DNA of 64,000 nt from positions 868,001 through 932,000 of the forward strand of contig CBDBPL010000007.1 in the NCBI GenBank assembly GCA_965208685.1, in the 5' to 3' direction. Below, piece after piece: positions 36,601 through 45,093 of the stretch; position 1 is the stretch's first letter, and each line of letters opens with the position of its first letter. The notes below the pieces were generated by a model, which was given only the letters and a program-made list of their open reading frames with translations, was not told where the DNA came from and made no database searches. Origin of the DNA: JAJEFO01 sp965208685 (lineage in GTDB: Bacteria > Pseudomonadota > Alphaproteobacteria > Rhodobacterales > Rhodobacteraceae). The position numbers were made by a program, and so were the translations under genes.

Positions 36601-37067
36601 TCGGCGCTCTTGGGTGCATCGGCAATCGCGGACTTCGGGTTCTCGAGACCGATGCGTTCCATTGCCTCTCTGAAGAGCCTTCGGTTTTCGGCCATTTCGA
36701 TGGCTTGGGGCCTTGCGCCGATCATTTCGACGCCGAACTCTTTCAGGACACCCATTTCTTCCAGCGCCAGGGACGTATTCAGGCCTGTCTGTCCGCCCAT
36801 GGTCGGAAGAAGTGCATCGGGCCTTTCCTTCTCGATGATCTTGGCCACGACTTCCGGCGTGATGGGTTCGATATAGGTTGCGTCCGCCAGGCCCGGATCG
36901 GTCATGATCGTGGCCGGGTTCGAGTTCACGAGGATGACGCGAAAGCCCTCCTCGCGGAGAGCCTTGCAGGCTTGTGCGCCCGAGTAGTCGAACTCGCAGG
37001 CCTGTCCGATGACGATCGGACCGGCTCCGATAATCATGATGGAGTCAATGTCGGTTCTCTTCGGCAT
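33693..37067 (-). CDS. carB: carbamoyl-phosphate synthase large subunit
   Basis: 1,124 residues, the two-fold repeated ATP-grasp enzyme that makes carbamoyl phosphate for arginine and pyrimidine synthesis. First half GAGPIVIGQACEFDYSG and GGxGGGVAYN; second half GGGPNRIGQGIEFDYCC and the matching ATP-grasp domain; C-terminal MGS-like allosteric domain from about residue 960 (ILATRGTARFL). The ATG at 37067 is chosen because GAGG lies 6 nt upstream and MPKRTDI is the normal start. carA is not adjacent. It is divergent from aspS. Confidence 0.97.
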   Translation of the reverse strand: MPKRTDIDSIMIIGAGPIVIGQACEFDYSGAQACKALREEGFRVILVNSNPATIMTDPGLADATYIEPITPEVVAKIIEKERPDALLPTMGGQTGLNTSLALEEMGVLKEFGVEMIGARPQAIEMAENRRLFREAMERIGLENPKSAIADAPKSADGRYDIAKGVERALGALDEVGLPAIIRPAFTLGGTGGGVAYNRTEYLETCRRGLEASPVAQILIDESLLGWKEYEMEVVRDRADNAIIVCSIENVDPMGVHTGDSITVAPALTLTDKEYQRMRTASIAVLREIGVETGGSNVQWAMNPADGRMVVIEMNPRVSRSSALASKATGFPIAKIAAKLAVGFTLDELDNDITKVTPASFEPTIDYVVTKIPRFAFEKFPGSEPTLSTAMKSVGEAMAIGRTFHESMQKALASLETGLTGLDEIEIPGAPPLPAPFCNGSNIASTKENAVGGGQAAITAALAKLTPDRLRVIAQAMRHGLSDSDIQAVTNFDLWFLARIREVVDAEAEVLENGLPESGEDLRKLKMLGFTDARLAKLTGLREDDIRRSRHGLGVNAVFKRIDTCAAEFEAHTPYMYSTYEEPAMGEAECEANPTERCKVVILGGGPNRIGQGIEFDYCCCHACFALSEAGYETIMVNCNPETVSTDYDTSDRLYFEPLTFEHVMEILRVEQERGTLLGVIVQFGGQTPLKLANALDEANIPILGTSPDAIDLAEDRKRFQELVNRLNLRQPRNGIAHSGEEALSVADDIGYPLVIRPSYVLGGRAMQIVRDASQLERYIREAVVVSGESPVLLDGYLDGATEVDVDAICDGKDVHVSGIMEHIEEAGVHSGDSACSLPPHSLPPEIIDALVEQTEALARELEVVGLMNVQFAIKGEDIYLIEVNPRASRTVPFVAKAVDSAIASIAARVMAGERLSDFPRRTADDDAKTDPMTLKEFRTPWYSVKEAVLPFARFQGVDTLLGPEMRSTGEVMGWDRSFARAFLKAQLGAGTMLPEEGTVFFSIKNADKTEELVETARTLNKLGLRILATRGTARFLTDNGIPSDIVNKVYEGGRTIIDVMKDGEVALVMNTTEGAQAIEDSRSMRNVTLMDRIPYFTTSAAIHAAALAMASRSEGELDVRSLQD

Positions 37068-37280
37068 CTGCTGCCTCGCGGTCACGCGCAAATTGTCCTG
37101 CGTTATAGGGATTGGCTGCTTCCGTGCAAGGGTCTAACCAAGACGGCGCCGCATTTTCTGGCGTCAGGTCTCGGCGGAAGGCGATCCGGCGCGCCCGTTG
37201 AGGCTTGGCATCTCCTGTCCGCTTGACTTCCGGTCCGTTGCAAGGTGTATCGGCGCCCTGCAATCGGGAAACGCAAGCAC

Positions 37281-39065
37281 ATGCACGCCTATCGAAGTCA
37301 CAGTTGCGCCGAGCTCAATGCCGCACATGAAGGCGAGACCGTGCGCCTTTCGGGCTGGGTTCACCGCGTTCGAGATCATGGCGGCGTGCTGTTCATCGAT
37401 CTTCGCGACCACTACGGCGTCACTCAGATCCTGGCCGACCCGGACAGCCCGGTCTTCGCGGAAGTGGAGACGGTTCGCTCCGAATGGTGCATCCGGATAG
37501 ATGGCGAAGTGAAGGCGCGGGACGCCGATCTCGTGAATCCGAAAATTCCAACCGGCGAAATCGAGGTCTTCATCCGCGACCTCGAGGTTCTGGGAACTGC
37601 AGATGAGCTTCCGCTTATCGTGTTCGGCGATCAGGAATACCCGGAAGAGACGCGGCTGCGATACCGGTTTCTCGACCTGCGACGCGAGGTGATGCAGCAA
37701 AACATGAAGCTCCGCTCGGACGTGGTGGCCAGCATTCGGCGGCGCATGTGGGGCGCCGGATTCCGCGAGCACCAGACGCCGATCATCACGGCATCCAGCC
37801 CCGAGGGCGCTCGCGACTTCCTCGTGCCCTCGCGGCTTCATCCGGGCAGGTTCTACGCTCTTCCGCAGGCGCCGCAGCAGTTCAAGCAGCTCTTGATGGT
37901 CTCCGGCTTCGATCGATACTTCCAGATCGCACCGTGTTTCCGCGACGAAGATCCGCGTGCAGACCGTTCGCCCACAGATTTCTACCAGCTCGACCTGGAA
38001 ATGAGCTTCGTTACCCAGCAGGACGTCTTCGATACGGTCTCGCCGGTGATCGAGGAGGTGTTCTCCGAGTTTGCAGGCGGCCGCGACGTGGACTCGGCCG
38101 CCGACTGGCCGCAGATCCCGTATCGCGATTCGATGCTCTGGTACGGCACCGACAAGCCCGACCTGAGAATCCCGGTCAGGATGGAGGATGTCTCGGAACA
38201 TTTCCGCGGGTCCGGATTTGCGATTTTCGCGAAGATCCTGAACCAGGAAGGAACCGAAGTGCGCGCGATTCCCGCGCCGGGTGGCGGCAGTCGCCGATTC
38301 TGCGACCGCATGAACGCATTCGCCCAGGGAGAGGGCCTTCCGGGCATGGGTTACATCATCTGGCGCGACGGCGAGAACGGCATGGAGGCGGCCGGGCCGG
38401 TCGCAAAGAACATTGGCCCTGAGCGTACGGAAGCCATCAGGAAGCAGCTCGGCCTGGCCTCGGGTGACGCGGCCTTTTTCCTTGGCGGCAAGGCAACGAG
38501 CTTTGAAACCGTGGCCGGAAGAGCGCGCGTGCTCATCGGCGAGGAGCTTGGCCTTGTCGCGAAGGACAGGTTCGCGTTTGCCTGGATTGTCGATTTCCCG
38601 CTCTACATCGAGGATGAGGAGAGCGGCGGGATCGATTTTGAGCACAACCCTTTCTCGATGCCGCAGGGGGGCATGGCTGCGCTTGAGGGCGATCCGCTGG
38701 ACGCTCTTGGCTTTCAGTATGACCTGGTTTGCAACGGCCACGAAATCGCCTCGGGAGCAATCCGCAACCATCAACCTGAGATCATGTTTCGGGCATTTGA
38801 GATTGCGGGTTATGGAGAGGACGAGGTGCGCGCCAGATTTGGCGGCATGGTCAACGCGCTGCGATTCGGCGCTCCGCCTCACGGCGGTTGCGCTGCGGGG
38901 ATCGACCGGATCGTCATGCTTCTGGCCAACGAGGAGAACATCCGCGAAGTCATTCTCTTTCCGATGAACCAGCGCGCGGAGGATCTAATGATGGGCGCAC
39001 CGACGGAGCCGACAAGAGAGCAGTTGCGTGACTTGCGATTGCGAACGCTGCCGCCAGAAGAGTGA
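37281..39065 (+). CDS. aspS: aspartyl-tRNA synthetase
   Basis: 594 residues, bacterial-type class II synthetase. N-terminal OB-fold anticodon-binding domain (GWVHRVRDHGGVLFIDLRD), class II motif 2 (CFRDEDPRADRSPTDFYQLD), the bacterial GAD insertion domain, and motif 3 near the end (FGAPPHGGCAAGIDRI, with the ATP-binding Arg). It charges tRNA-Asp, and in organisms lacking AsnRS also tRNA-Asn. The ATG at 37281 gives the standard MHAYRSHSC start. Confidence 0.97.
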   Translation: MHAYRSHSCAELNAAHEGETVRLSGWVHRVRDHGGVLFIDLRDHYGVTQILADPDSPVFAEVETVRSEWCIRIDGEVKARDADLVNPKIPTGEIEVFIRDLEVLGTADELPLIVFGDQEYPEETRLRYRFLDLRREVMQQNMKLRSDVVASIRRRMWGAGFREHQTPIITASSPEGARDFLVPSRLHPGRFYALPQAPQQFKQLLMVSGFDRYFQIAPCFRDEDPRADRSPTDFYQLDLEMSFVTQQDVFDTVSPVIEEVFSEFAGGRDVDSAADWPQIPYRDSMLWYGTDKPDLRIPVRMEDVSEHFRGSGFAIFAKILNQEGTEVRAIPAPGGGSRRFCDRMNAFAQGEGLPGMGYIIWRDGENGMEAAGPVAKNIGPERTEAIRKQLGLASGDAAFFLGGKATSFETVAGRARVLIGEELGLVAKDRFAFAWIVDFPLYIEDEESGGIDFEHNPFSMPQGGMAALEGDPLDALGFQYDLVCNGHEIASGAIRNHQPEIMFRAFEIAGYGEDEVRARFGGMVNALRFGAPPHGGCAAGIDRIVMLLANEENIREVILFPMNQRAEDLMMGAPTEPTREQLRDLRLRTLPPEE

Positions 39066-39169
39066 TCGTCACGTCGTGATGCCAGCCCGGGGGGAGACGA
39101 TCGTGGCCGTCGATCCGGGCCGGGTGACACCATGCGCCACGATTTCGGGAATCTGAGTAAGGAAATCCC

Positions 39170-39856
39170 ATGAGCCTGAAAGACTGGTCACCTCCGTCAC
39201 TTCCATCTCGAACGGCCATTCAAGGACGCTACGTCAAGCTGGAACCGGTCGAGCGTGAACATGTCGCGGGGTTGATGCAGGCATTCGCGGAAGATGCAGC
39301 TGGCAGCATGTGGGAGTATCTTCCGCACGGTCCGTTCGACCATGCTGCCTTTGTGGCATGGGTGGACACGGCACGCGCGTCTCCTGACCCGCTTCACTAT
39401 GCGGTGCGCATGGAGGACGGCCTGCTCGGAGGCACGCTCAGCCTGATGCGGATCAAGCCAGCTGCAGGCTCGATCGAGACGGGATGGCTCACGTTTGCAC
39501 CGCGTCTTCAGCGAACTCGAGAGGCTACTGAAGCGGTCTATCGACTGATGCGCTGGTCCTTCGAGGCGGGTTATCGAAGGTTTGAATGGAAGTGCGATGC
39601 GGCGAATCACGGTTCGCGGCGCGCGGCGGAACGATTCGGCTTTTCCTACGAAGGCATCTTTCGACAGGCGACGGTCGTCAAGGGAAGGAATCGCGACACG
39701 GCTTGGTACGCGTGCATTGACAGCGAATGGCCGGCACTCGAAGAGGCGTTTGAGGCTTGGCTCGCGCCCTCGAACTTTGACGCGAACGGAATGCAGAAGC
39801 AGAGGTTGGGTGACTATACGGCGTCCGTTCTCGTGTCCCGAGATCCGGTGCTTTGA
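39170..39856 (+). CDS. GNAT-family N-acetyltransferase (RimJ/RimL-like)
   Basis: 228 residues. RimJ/RimL-type GNAT layout: VKLEPVEREHV at the N-terminus, GTLSLMRIKPAAGSIETGWLTFAP core, and the acetyl-CoA-binding helix near NHGSRRAAERFGFSYEGIFRQ. It probably acetylates a protein N-terminus, amino acid or small amine. AAGGAAA precedes the ATG. It is a single gene with a 105-nt gap after aspS. Confidence 0.87.
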   Translation: MSLKDWSPPSLPSRTAIQGRYVKLEPVEREHVAGLMQAFAEDAAGSMWEYLPHGPFDHAAFVAWVDTARASPDPLHYAVRMEDGLLGGTLSLMRIKPAAGSIETGWLTFAPRLQRTREATEAVYRLMRWSFEAGYRRFEWKCDAANHGSRRAAERFGFSYEGIFRQATVVKGRNRDTAWYACIDSEWPALEEAFEAWLAPSNFDANGMQKQRLGDYTASVLVSRDPVL

Positions 39857-40190
39857 TCGCCGGACGCAGAAACTGCCGAGGCAGGGCATGCTGCCGGCTT
39901 TCCAGGCCGTTCACCGGTTCACCAAGGCAAAGGTGCCATTGCGCGATCGGGTCAAGCGCAAGGCCGGTTGCAAAGCCATTGAAACGGGATCTTGGAGCCA
40001 GAGCTTCCCGTTCAGTGAGCGACTCTGCGGGATTGGTGGCGGATCTCGTCGTGCCGCCCTTCGACGGATCACGAGGGCGGCCATGCTTGCTCAACGCGCC
40101 AAGGACATTGGAACTGAATTTGCAAAGGCGGTTTCGGAGTGCCACAAAGGCATGATACAAGCGCACAAAACGACGCATCCGATCGGGCAG
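39857..40190 (+). other. 334-nt gap between acetyltransferase and glmM
   Basis: Open frames through it on both strands do not match any family I know and have no ribosome-binding site. I see no folP or ftsH upstream of glmM as is common in other proteobacteria. The glmM promoter is presumably here but no clear -35/-10 pair stands out. Confidence 0.4.
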
Positions 40191-41534
40191 ATGATACGCA
40201 AGCTATTCGGTACTGATGGCGCGCGCGGGCGCGTCAACACGCATCCCATGACGGCGGACACCGTCCTGCGCCTCGGTGCCGCCGCGGGACGCTACTTTCG
40301 CCGGGACGGTTCCGCCACGCACCACGTCATCATCGGCAAGGACACGAGGCTCTCCGGCTACATGTTCGAGAGTGCCCTGACGGCAGGGTTCACGTCGACC
40401 GGCATGAACGTGCTGCTGCTCGGCCCGGTGCCGACGCCTGCGGTCGGAATGCTGGTTCGCTCCATGGGGGCGGACGTGGGAGTGATGATCTCGGCAAGCC
40501 ACAATCCTCATGAAGACAACGGCGTGAAGTTCTTTGGCCCCGACGGCTTCAAGCTTTCGGACGAAGCCGAGGCCGCAATCGAGGCGATCATGGCGGGCGG
40601 AATCCAACCGGCCAGTCCGGTCAACATCGGTCGCGCACGGCGGGTCGATGGCGGGCTTTCCAGCTACGTCGAGAGCCTGCAGGCCACGCTTCCAGGCGAC
40701 CTGGACCTCTCGGGCATGAAGGTCGTGATCGATTGCGGGAACGGGGCCGCGTATCGTGCGGCACCGGAACTGCTCGGCAGGCTGGGCGCGGACATGACTG
40801 AAATCGGCACCTCGCCCGACGGGACGAACATCAACGAGAACTGCGGGACGACCTGCACCGCCACGGCTGCAGACGCCGTGTTGGCCGGCGGCGCCGATGT
40901 CGCAATTTGCCTGGATGGCGATGCAGACCGCGTGGTGATCATCGACGAGACGGGCGTGGCGGCCGATGGCGACCAGATCATGGCGTTGTTTGCGGCGCGT
41001 TGGGCCGATGAAGGCTGCCTGCAGGGCAACGCCCTGGTGACGACCGTGATGTCGAATCTCGGGCTGGAACGGTTCCTGGAGGGTCGAGGCATCTCTCTTC
41101 TGCGCACGTCCGTGGGCGACCGGTACGTGGTCGAGACAATGCGGGCCGGCGGGTACAATCTTGGTGGCGAGCAGTCGGGGCACATCGTCATGACGGACTA
41201 TGCGACGACCGGCGACGGCCTGCTCGCGGGCGTTCATTTCCTGGCCGAGATGCGACGCACCGGATTTTCGGCAAGCGAACTTCGCCGCATGTTTGAGCCC
41301 GTGCCGCAGCTCCTCAAGAACGTTCGGTACTCGGAGGATGCGCAGCCTCTCGAAACCGCGACCGTGAAGAGCGCGATCACGGATGCCGAGAAACGACTGG
41401 CAGGAACCGGTCGCCTCCTGATCCGGAAGTCCGGAACTGAGCCGCTCATTCGGGTGATGGCGGAGTGCGAGGACGAAGCGCTCCTGAAGGAAGTCGTTGA
41501 CGGGATCGTGGCTGATGTCGAGGCGGTTGCCTGA
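40191..41534 (+). CDS. glmM: phosphoglucosamine mutase
   Basis: 447 residues; interconverts glucosamine-6-P and glucosamine-1-P for peptidoglycan and LPS precursors. The phosphoserine is in ISASHNPHEDNGVKFFGPDG, the metal site in DGDADRVVIIDE, and the sugar-binding loop in GGEQSGHIV. The phosphate-binding loop near the end is RKSGTEPLIRVM. The start at MIRKLFGTDGARG is the family's standard beginning. Confidence 0.97.
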   Translation: MIRKLFGTDGARGRVNTHPMTADTVLRLGAAAGRYFRRDGSATHHVIIGKDTRLSGYMFESALTAGFTSTGMNVLLLGPVPTPAVGMLVRSMGADVGVMISASHNPHEDNGVKFFGPDGFKLSDEAEAAIEAIMAGGIQPASPVNIGRARRVDGGLSSYVESLQATLPGDLDLSGMKVVIDCGNGAAYRAAPELLGRLGADMTEIGTSPDGTNINENCGTTCTATAADAVLAGGADVAICLDGDADRVVIIDETGVAADGDQIMALFAARWADEGCLQGNALVTTVMSNLGLERFLEGRGISLLRTSVGDRYVVETMRAGGYNLGGEQSGHIVMTDYATTGDGLLAGVHFLAEMRRTGFSASELRRMFEPVPQLLKNVRYSEDAQPLETATVKSAITDAEKRLAGTGRLLIRKSGTEPLIRVMAECEDEALLKEVVDGIVADVEAVA

Positions 41535-41541
41535 TCCGGTC

Positions 41542-42240
41542 TCACCGGTGCTCGTTTTGCCTTTCGTAGCGGGTGACGAGTTCTTCGGGAGATGCCCCGA
41601 GGAAATAACGCATTAGCGTACCGAGATTGCCGATGCTTCGCCGCAGCCATCCTTCGGTCTCGTAACGCTCGGCCGACGTGAGCGCGATGGCGTCGAGCGG
41701 GCGAAGGCGCCCCTTGAGACGACGGGCGAGCGCCACGTCTTCCATCAACGGAATCTCTGGCACTCCACCGACTTCCTCCAACGTTGCCCGCGCGATCAGG
41801 AGCCCTTGGTCGCCATAGGGCAGGCCAAGGATGCGTGAACGAAGATTCGCGCCCCCCGCGATCAGTCGTGGCGCGAAGCCGCGCGCCCGAAACCTGAGAT
41901 GGAACCAGCCCGCCTTGTCCGGATGATTCTCCATGTGACTGTACGCGGCCTGAGCCCAGCCATGAGAGAGATGCGTGTCGGCGTGAAGGATCAGCACCCA
42001 GGGAGCCCGTGCAGCAGCAACCCCTCGTGCAATCTGCCCTCCGCGTCCCTTGGGGCCGGTCACCAGCGTCGCTCCAAGTTCTCTTGCGACGTCGGTGATG
42101 CCGTCTTGCGAACCGCCGTCGGAAAGGATGAGTTCGGCAACCAGCCCGTCCGTCAGGCCGCCGAGAAGCGCTTCGGTCGTGGCCGGCAGTGCACGGGCCG
42201 CGTTGAACGAAGGGATGATGACGGCAATGGGTGCGGGCAT
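41542..42240 (-). CDS. family 2 glycosyltransferase, TIGR04283-like
   Basis: 232 residues with a GT-A fold: IAVIIPSFNAARALPATTEALLG start, nucleotide-sugar Asp in LSDGGSQDGI, the LHADTHLS metal motif (DxD-like) and PLMEDVALARRLK acceptor-side block. It matches the small glycosyltransferase family sometimes linked to arsenosugar synthesis, but no arsenic genes are nearby. It converges with glmM (7 nt between stops) and is divergent from ygfZ. Confidence 0.85.
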   Translation of the reverse strand: MPAPIAVIIPSFNAARALPATTEALLGGLTDGLVAELILSDGGSQDGITDVARELGATLVTGPKGRGGQIARGVAAARAPWVLILHADTHLSHGWAQAAYSHMENHPDKAGWFHLRFRARGFAPRLIAGGANLRSRILGLPYGDQGLLIARATLEEVGGVPEIPLMEDVALARRLKGRLRPLDAIALTSAERYETEGWLRRSIGNLGTLMRYFLGASPEELVTRYERQNEHR

Positions 42241-42297
42241 GGCTGCAATCTGGCTGGCAAGGCCCTATATTGGCCCGGAAGCTCGCAGGAGGCCAGC

Positions 42298-43041
42298 ATG
42301 AGCGAACGCAAGGTGTTTCGGGTTTCCGGTGCCGACCGGGAAGACTATCTCCAGAACCTGGTCACCAACGACGTGGCACGCCTAAAGGACGGGCTTGTCT
42401 GGACGGCGCTTCTCACGCCGCAGGGCAAGTATCTCGCGGATTTCTTCCTTGTCTCCGACGGCGACACGATTCTCCTTGATGTGGCGGAGGGGTTTGCGAA
42501 TGGGTTGATGCAGCGCCTCCAGATGTACAGGCTGCGGGCAGACGTGACGATCGAGGAAACGGACATCGGCGTCGCACGAGGCCTTGGCGACGCACCGGCT
42601 GGCGCGTATCCCGACCCGCGAGACCCCGGACTGGGCTGGCGCGCCTATGACGGGCGAGGGGGCGAAGCGGCGGATTGGGACGCCATTCGCGTCGCTGCCG
42701 GAGTGCCGGAGAGCGGCATTGAGTTGCTCCCAAATGACACCTATCCGCTTGAAGCGTGCTTTGAGCGCCTGAACGGCGTCGACTTCAAGAAGGGCTGCTA
42801 CGTGGGCCAGGAGGTCACTGCGCGGATGAAGCACAAGGCGAATCTTCGAAAGGGACTGAGACGGGTTCAGGTCACTGGCGAAGCCCCGGTCGGTACCAAG
42901 ATCCTGAACGGCAAGGGGCAGGTTGTGGGAGCGCTCCATTCGCAGAGCGGCGGTCTGGGGCTGGCTTACCTGCGCCTGGACAGGGTCGATGACGGCATGC
43001 GGGCCGGAGATGCAGCCGTCAGGCTTCGCGAGGACGGTTGA
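42298..43041 (+). CDS. ygfZ: folate-binding Fe-S/iron-related protein YgfZ
   Basis: 247 residues of the GcvT-like folate-binding YgfZ family, which supports repair or assembly of certain Fe-S enzymes. The hallmark motif KGCYVGQEVTAR is present with its Cys. The GGAGG just before the ATG supports this start over longer in-frame ones. The suf operon lies 37 kb upstream, so there is no direct linkage. Confidence 0.92.
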   Translation: MSERKVFRVSGADREDYLQNLVTNDVARLKDGLVWTALLTPQGKYLADFFLVSDGDTILLDVAEGFANGLMQRLQMYRLRADVTIEETDIGVARGLGDAPAGAYPDPRDPGLGWRAYDGRGGEAADWDAIRVAAGVPESGIELLPNDTYPLEACFERLNGVDFKKGCYVGQEVTARMKHKANLRKGLRRVQVTGEAPVGTKILNGKGQVVGALHSQSGGLGLAYLRLDRVDDGMRAGDAAVRLREDG

Positions 43042-43409
43042 GCCTGCAAGGCGGAACGATGAGGCGTTGCAGCGGCAATGCCGATTCGGGATTTGGCGCA
43101 TGCCGGGAACATCCGGCACAGTTCGTTCCGCACTCCGGCCAGCCGATCCTTGACGAGGCGCAGATTCGGCACCCATTCCTGGATCAGCCGCGTCACACGC
43201 ATCGAGTGGTCCCGTTCGCACTGTATCCTTTGAGCCCCAGCCCCGGCGCGGCGCCGACCGTGTCGCGAAAGCAGACTTGGGTACGGAGAAAGCGTTCCTT
43301 GCCATCTCCATGAGGGGGACATAGTCTCCGGGCAAGGACTTGCCGGCTTCGTGCCGGGGCTTCCGTTTCGCCTGGCCGGCAAGGCATGCAGGAAATGGAG
43401 GAGGGTTCG
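43042..43409 (+). other. 368-nt upstream region of the symporter gene
   Basis: No gene is supported. A 9-bp inverted repeat (CTTGCCGGC at 43339-43347 and GCCGGCAAG at 43375-43383) lies 27 nt before the symporter ATG; the loop is long and there is no T-run, so its role is unclear. No glycine-riboswitch core was recognised. Confidence 0.35.
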
Positions 43410-44804
43410 ATGGACCGGTTGAATTCCATTATTGACTCGATCAATGCGTTTGCGTGGGGGCCACCCATGCTTGGCATACTCGGCGTGACCGGCGTTCTCT
43501 TGACGCTGGGCCTTGTCTTCATGCCCTGGCGCAGGGTCGGATACGGGTTTCGCCTCTTGTTTGACAAGGAGACCGTTGGCCAAGGCGAGGTCAAGCCGTT
43601 CAATGCGCTGATGACGGCGCTGTCGGCGACCGTCGGCACCGGGAACATTGCAGGAGTGGCAACCGCGATCGCGCTGGGCGGTCCGGGAGCGATCTTCTAC
43701 ATGTGGTTGATTGCGCTCTTTGGCATGGCGACAAAATATGCAGAGGCCGTCTGTGCCGTGACCTACCGTGAAGTGGATGCGACCGGCAAGTATGTCGGCG
43801 GGCCCATGTACTATCTGCGCAACGGCGTCGGCGAATTTGCCCCCGAACTTGGCAAGTGGCTTGGCATCGCCTTTGCGGTCTTCGGCGCGATAGCCGCGTT
43901 CGGCATCGGAAATGCGGTTCAGGTGAACTCGATGGCCGCCGCCCTCGGCGGGAGCTTCAATGTGCCGACATGGATTACGGGCATTGTTGTCGCCGCGCTG
44001 GCGGGCTTTGTCATCATCGGCGGGATCAGCCGGATCGGCGATGTGGCCGGCAAGCTCGTGCCGGCGATGATCGTGCTCTATGTCGGCACGGCGCTCCTGA
44101 TCATAGTCATCAACATCACCGAAGTTCCTTCGGCCATCGGGATGATCTTCACCCATGCGTTCACGCCAGCGGCCGCAACCGGCGGGTTTGCAGGCGCTGC
44201 GGTGGCGGCGGCGATCCGCTTCGGCGTTGCACGGGGCGTGTTCTCCAACGAGTCCGGGCTGGGCTCGGCTGCCATCGCCCATGCTGCGGCGCAGACCAAC
44301 AGTCCGGTCAGGCAGGGAGTCATTGCGATGCTTGGAACCTTCATCGACACCATCATTGTCTGCACGATGACTGCCCTTGTCATTCTGACCTCTGGCGCAT
44401 GGACCATGACCGGTGCCGATGGCGGCGGGCTGACCGGTGCGATTCTCACCTCGACCAGCTACGAGACGTCGATTGCCGGCGGCCAGTATATCGTCACGAT
44501 AGCGCTCGCGGTGTTTGCGTTCACGACGATTCTCGGCTGGTCATATTACGGGGAGCGTTGCTGGCAGTACCTGTTCAGCGAGAGAAGCCTTCTCGTCTAC
44601 CGGGCGCTCTGGATCCTGGCGGCGCTTGCGTTTGCGAACGTCAAGGTTGATTTCGTGTGGAACCTGTCAGACACGTTGAACGGGCTGATGGCGATTCCCA
44701 ACCTGATTGGCCTGATCCTTCTGGCGCCAATGGTGTTCAGGGTAACGCGTCATTACTTCGAGGATGCGGGAATGCCGCTGGCCGGGCCGCTCAAGAAGGC
44801 CTGA
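43410..44804 (+). CDS. alanine/glycine:cation symporter (AGCS family)
   Basis: 464 residues with about ten to eleven transmembrane helices. AGCS signatures: ALSATVGTGNIAGVATAI near residue 65, GGPMYYLRNG and the conserved RGVFSNESGLGSAAIAHAAA. It imports alanine or glycine with Na+ or H+. GGAGGAGGG lies 5 nt before the ATG at 43410; the in-frame ATG at 43386 has no such site. It may feed the amino-acid-related genes that follow but is not overlapped by them. Confidence 0.93.
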   Translation: MDRLNSIIDSINAFAWGPPMLGILGVTGVLLTLGLVFMPWRRVGYGFRLLFDKETVGQGEVKPFNALMTALSATVGTGNIAGVATAIALGGPGAIFYMWLIALFGMATKYAEAVCAVTYREVDATGKYVGGPMYYLRNGVGEFAPELGKWLGIAFAVFGAIAAFGIGNAVQVNSMAAALGGSFNVPTWITGIVVAALAGFVIIGGISRIGDVAGKLVPAMIVLYVGTALLIIVINITEVPSAIGMIFTHAFTPAAATGGFAGAAVAAAIRFGVARGVFSNESGLGSAAIAHAAAQTNSPVRQGVIAMLGTFIDTIIVCTMTALVILTSGAWTMTGADGGGLTGAILTSTSYETSIAGGQYIVTIALAVFAFTTILGWSYYGERCWQYLFSERSLLVYRALWILAALAFANVKVDFVWNLSDTLNGLMAIPNLIGLILLAPMVFRVTRHYFEDAGMPLAGPLKKA

Positions 44805-44869
44805 CCGCAAAGGGAGCGTACGGCTGGCAGAAGGCCTGCGTGCGGCTTGCTCGCGGGTGCAGTTCTGAC

Positions 44870-45010
44870 AGGCTGCGACGAATTGCAGAGATCGGGGCCG
44901 GACTCTCCATTGGGCCGGTTCCCGCATCGATCCGTGCGTCGGCCAAGGATGGATCACGATCAACGGCAGCTGCAATGTGCAGCGGTGTCGCCCATTCGGC
45001 ATCGTAGAAG
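44870..45010 (-). pseudogene. possible ankyrin-repeat relic
   Basis: The minus strand contains one frame reading YDAEWATPLHIAAAVDRDPS, with TPLHIAAA as in an ankyrin repeat and a following ARIDAG that resembles the LLxxGA turn. It is one repeat without start or clear continuation, so at best a fragment of a lost ankyrin-repeat gene between the symporter and the dipeptidase. Confidence 0.3.
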
Positions 45011-45093
45011 GCTTGACGGTTGAGGTGATGGGTGGTCGGGTCTGCCCGTGGGTTGCCGGTTGACCTCCGGGCAGGCGTGGAGGCGGACGTTTG

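Noticed and set aside
35082..37226. 714-codon open frame on the plus strand opposite carB
   Set aside because: High-GC antisense shadow of carB, Arg/His-rich composition, no recognisable domain.
37164..38882. 572-codon open frame on the minus strand opposite aspS
   Set aside because: aspS motifs on the plus strand are unambiguous; the antisense frame has no family match.
43320..43409. Possible glycine riboswitch before the alanine/glycine symporter
   Set aside because: None of the conserved core elements of that riboswitch could be found; only a weak 9-bp inverted repeat is present.
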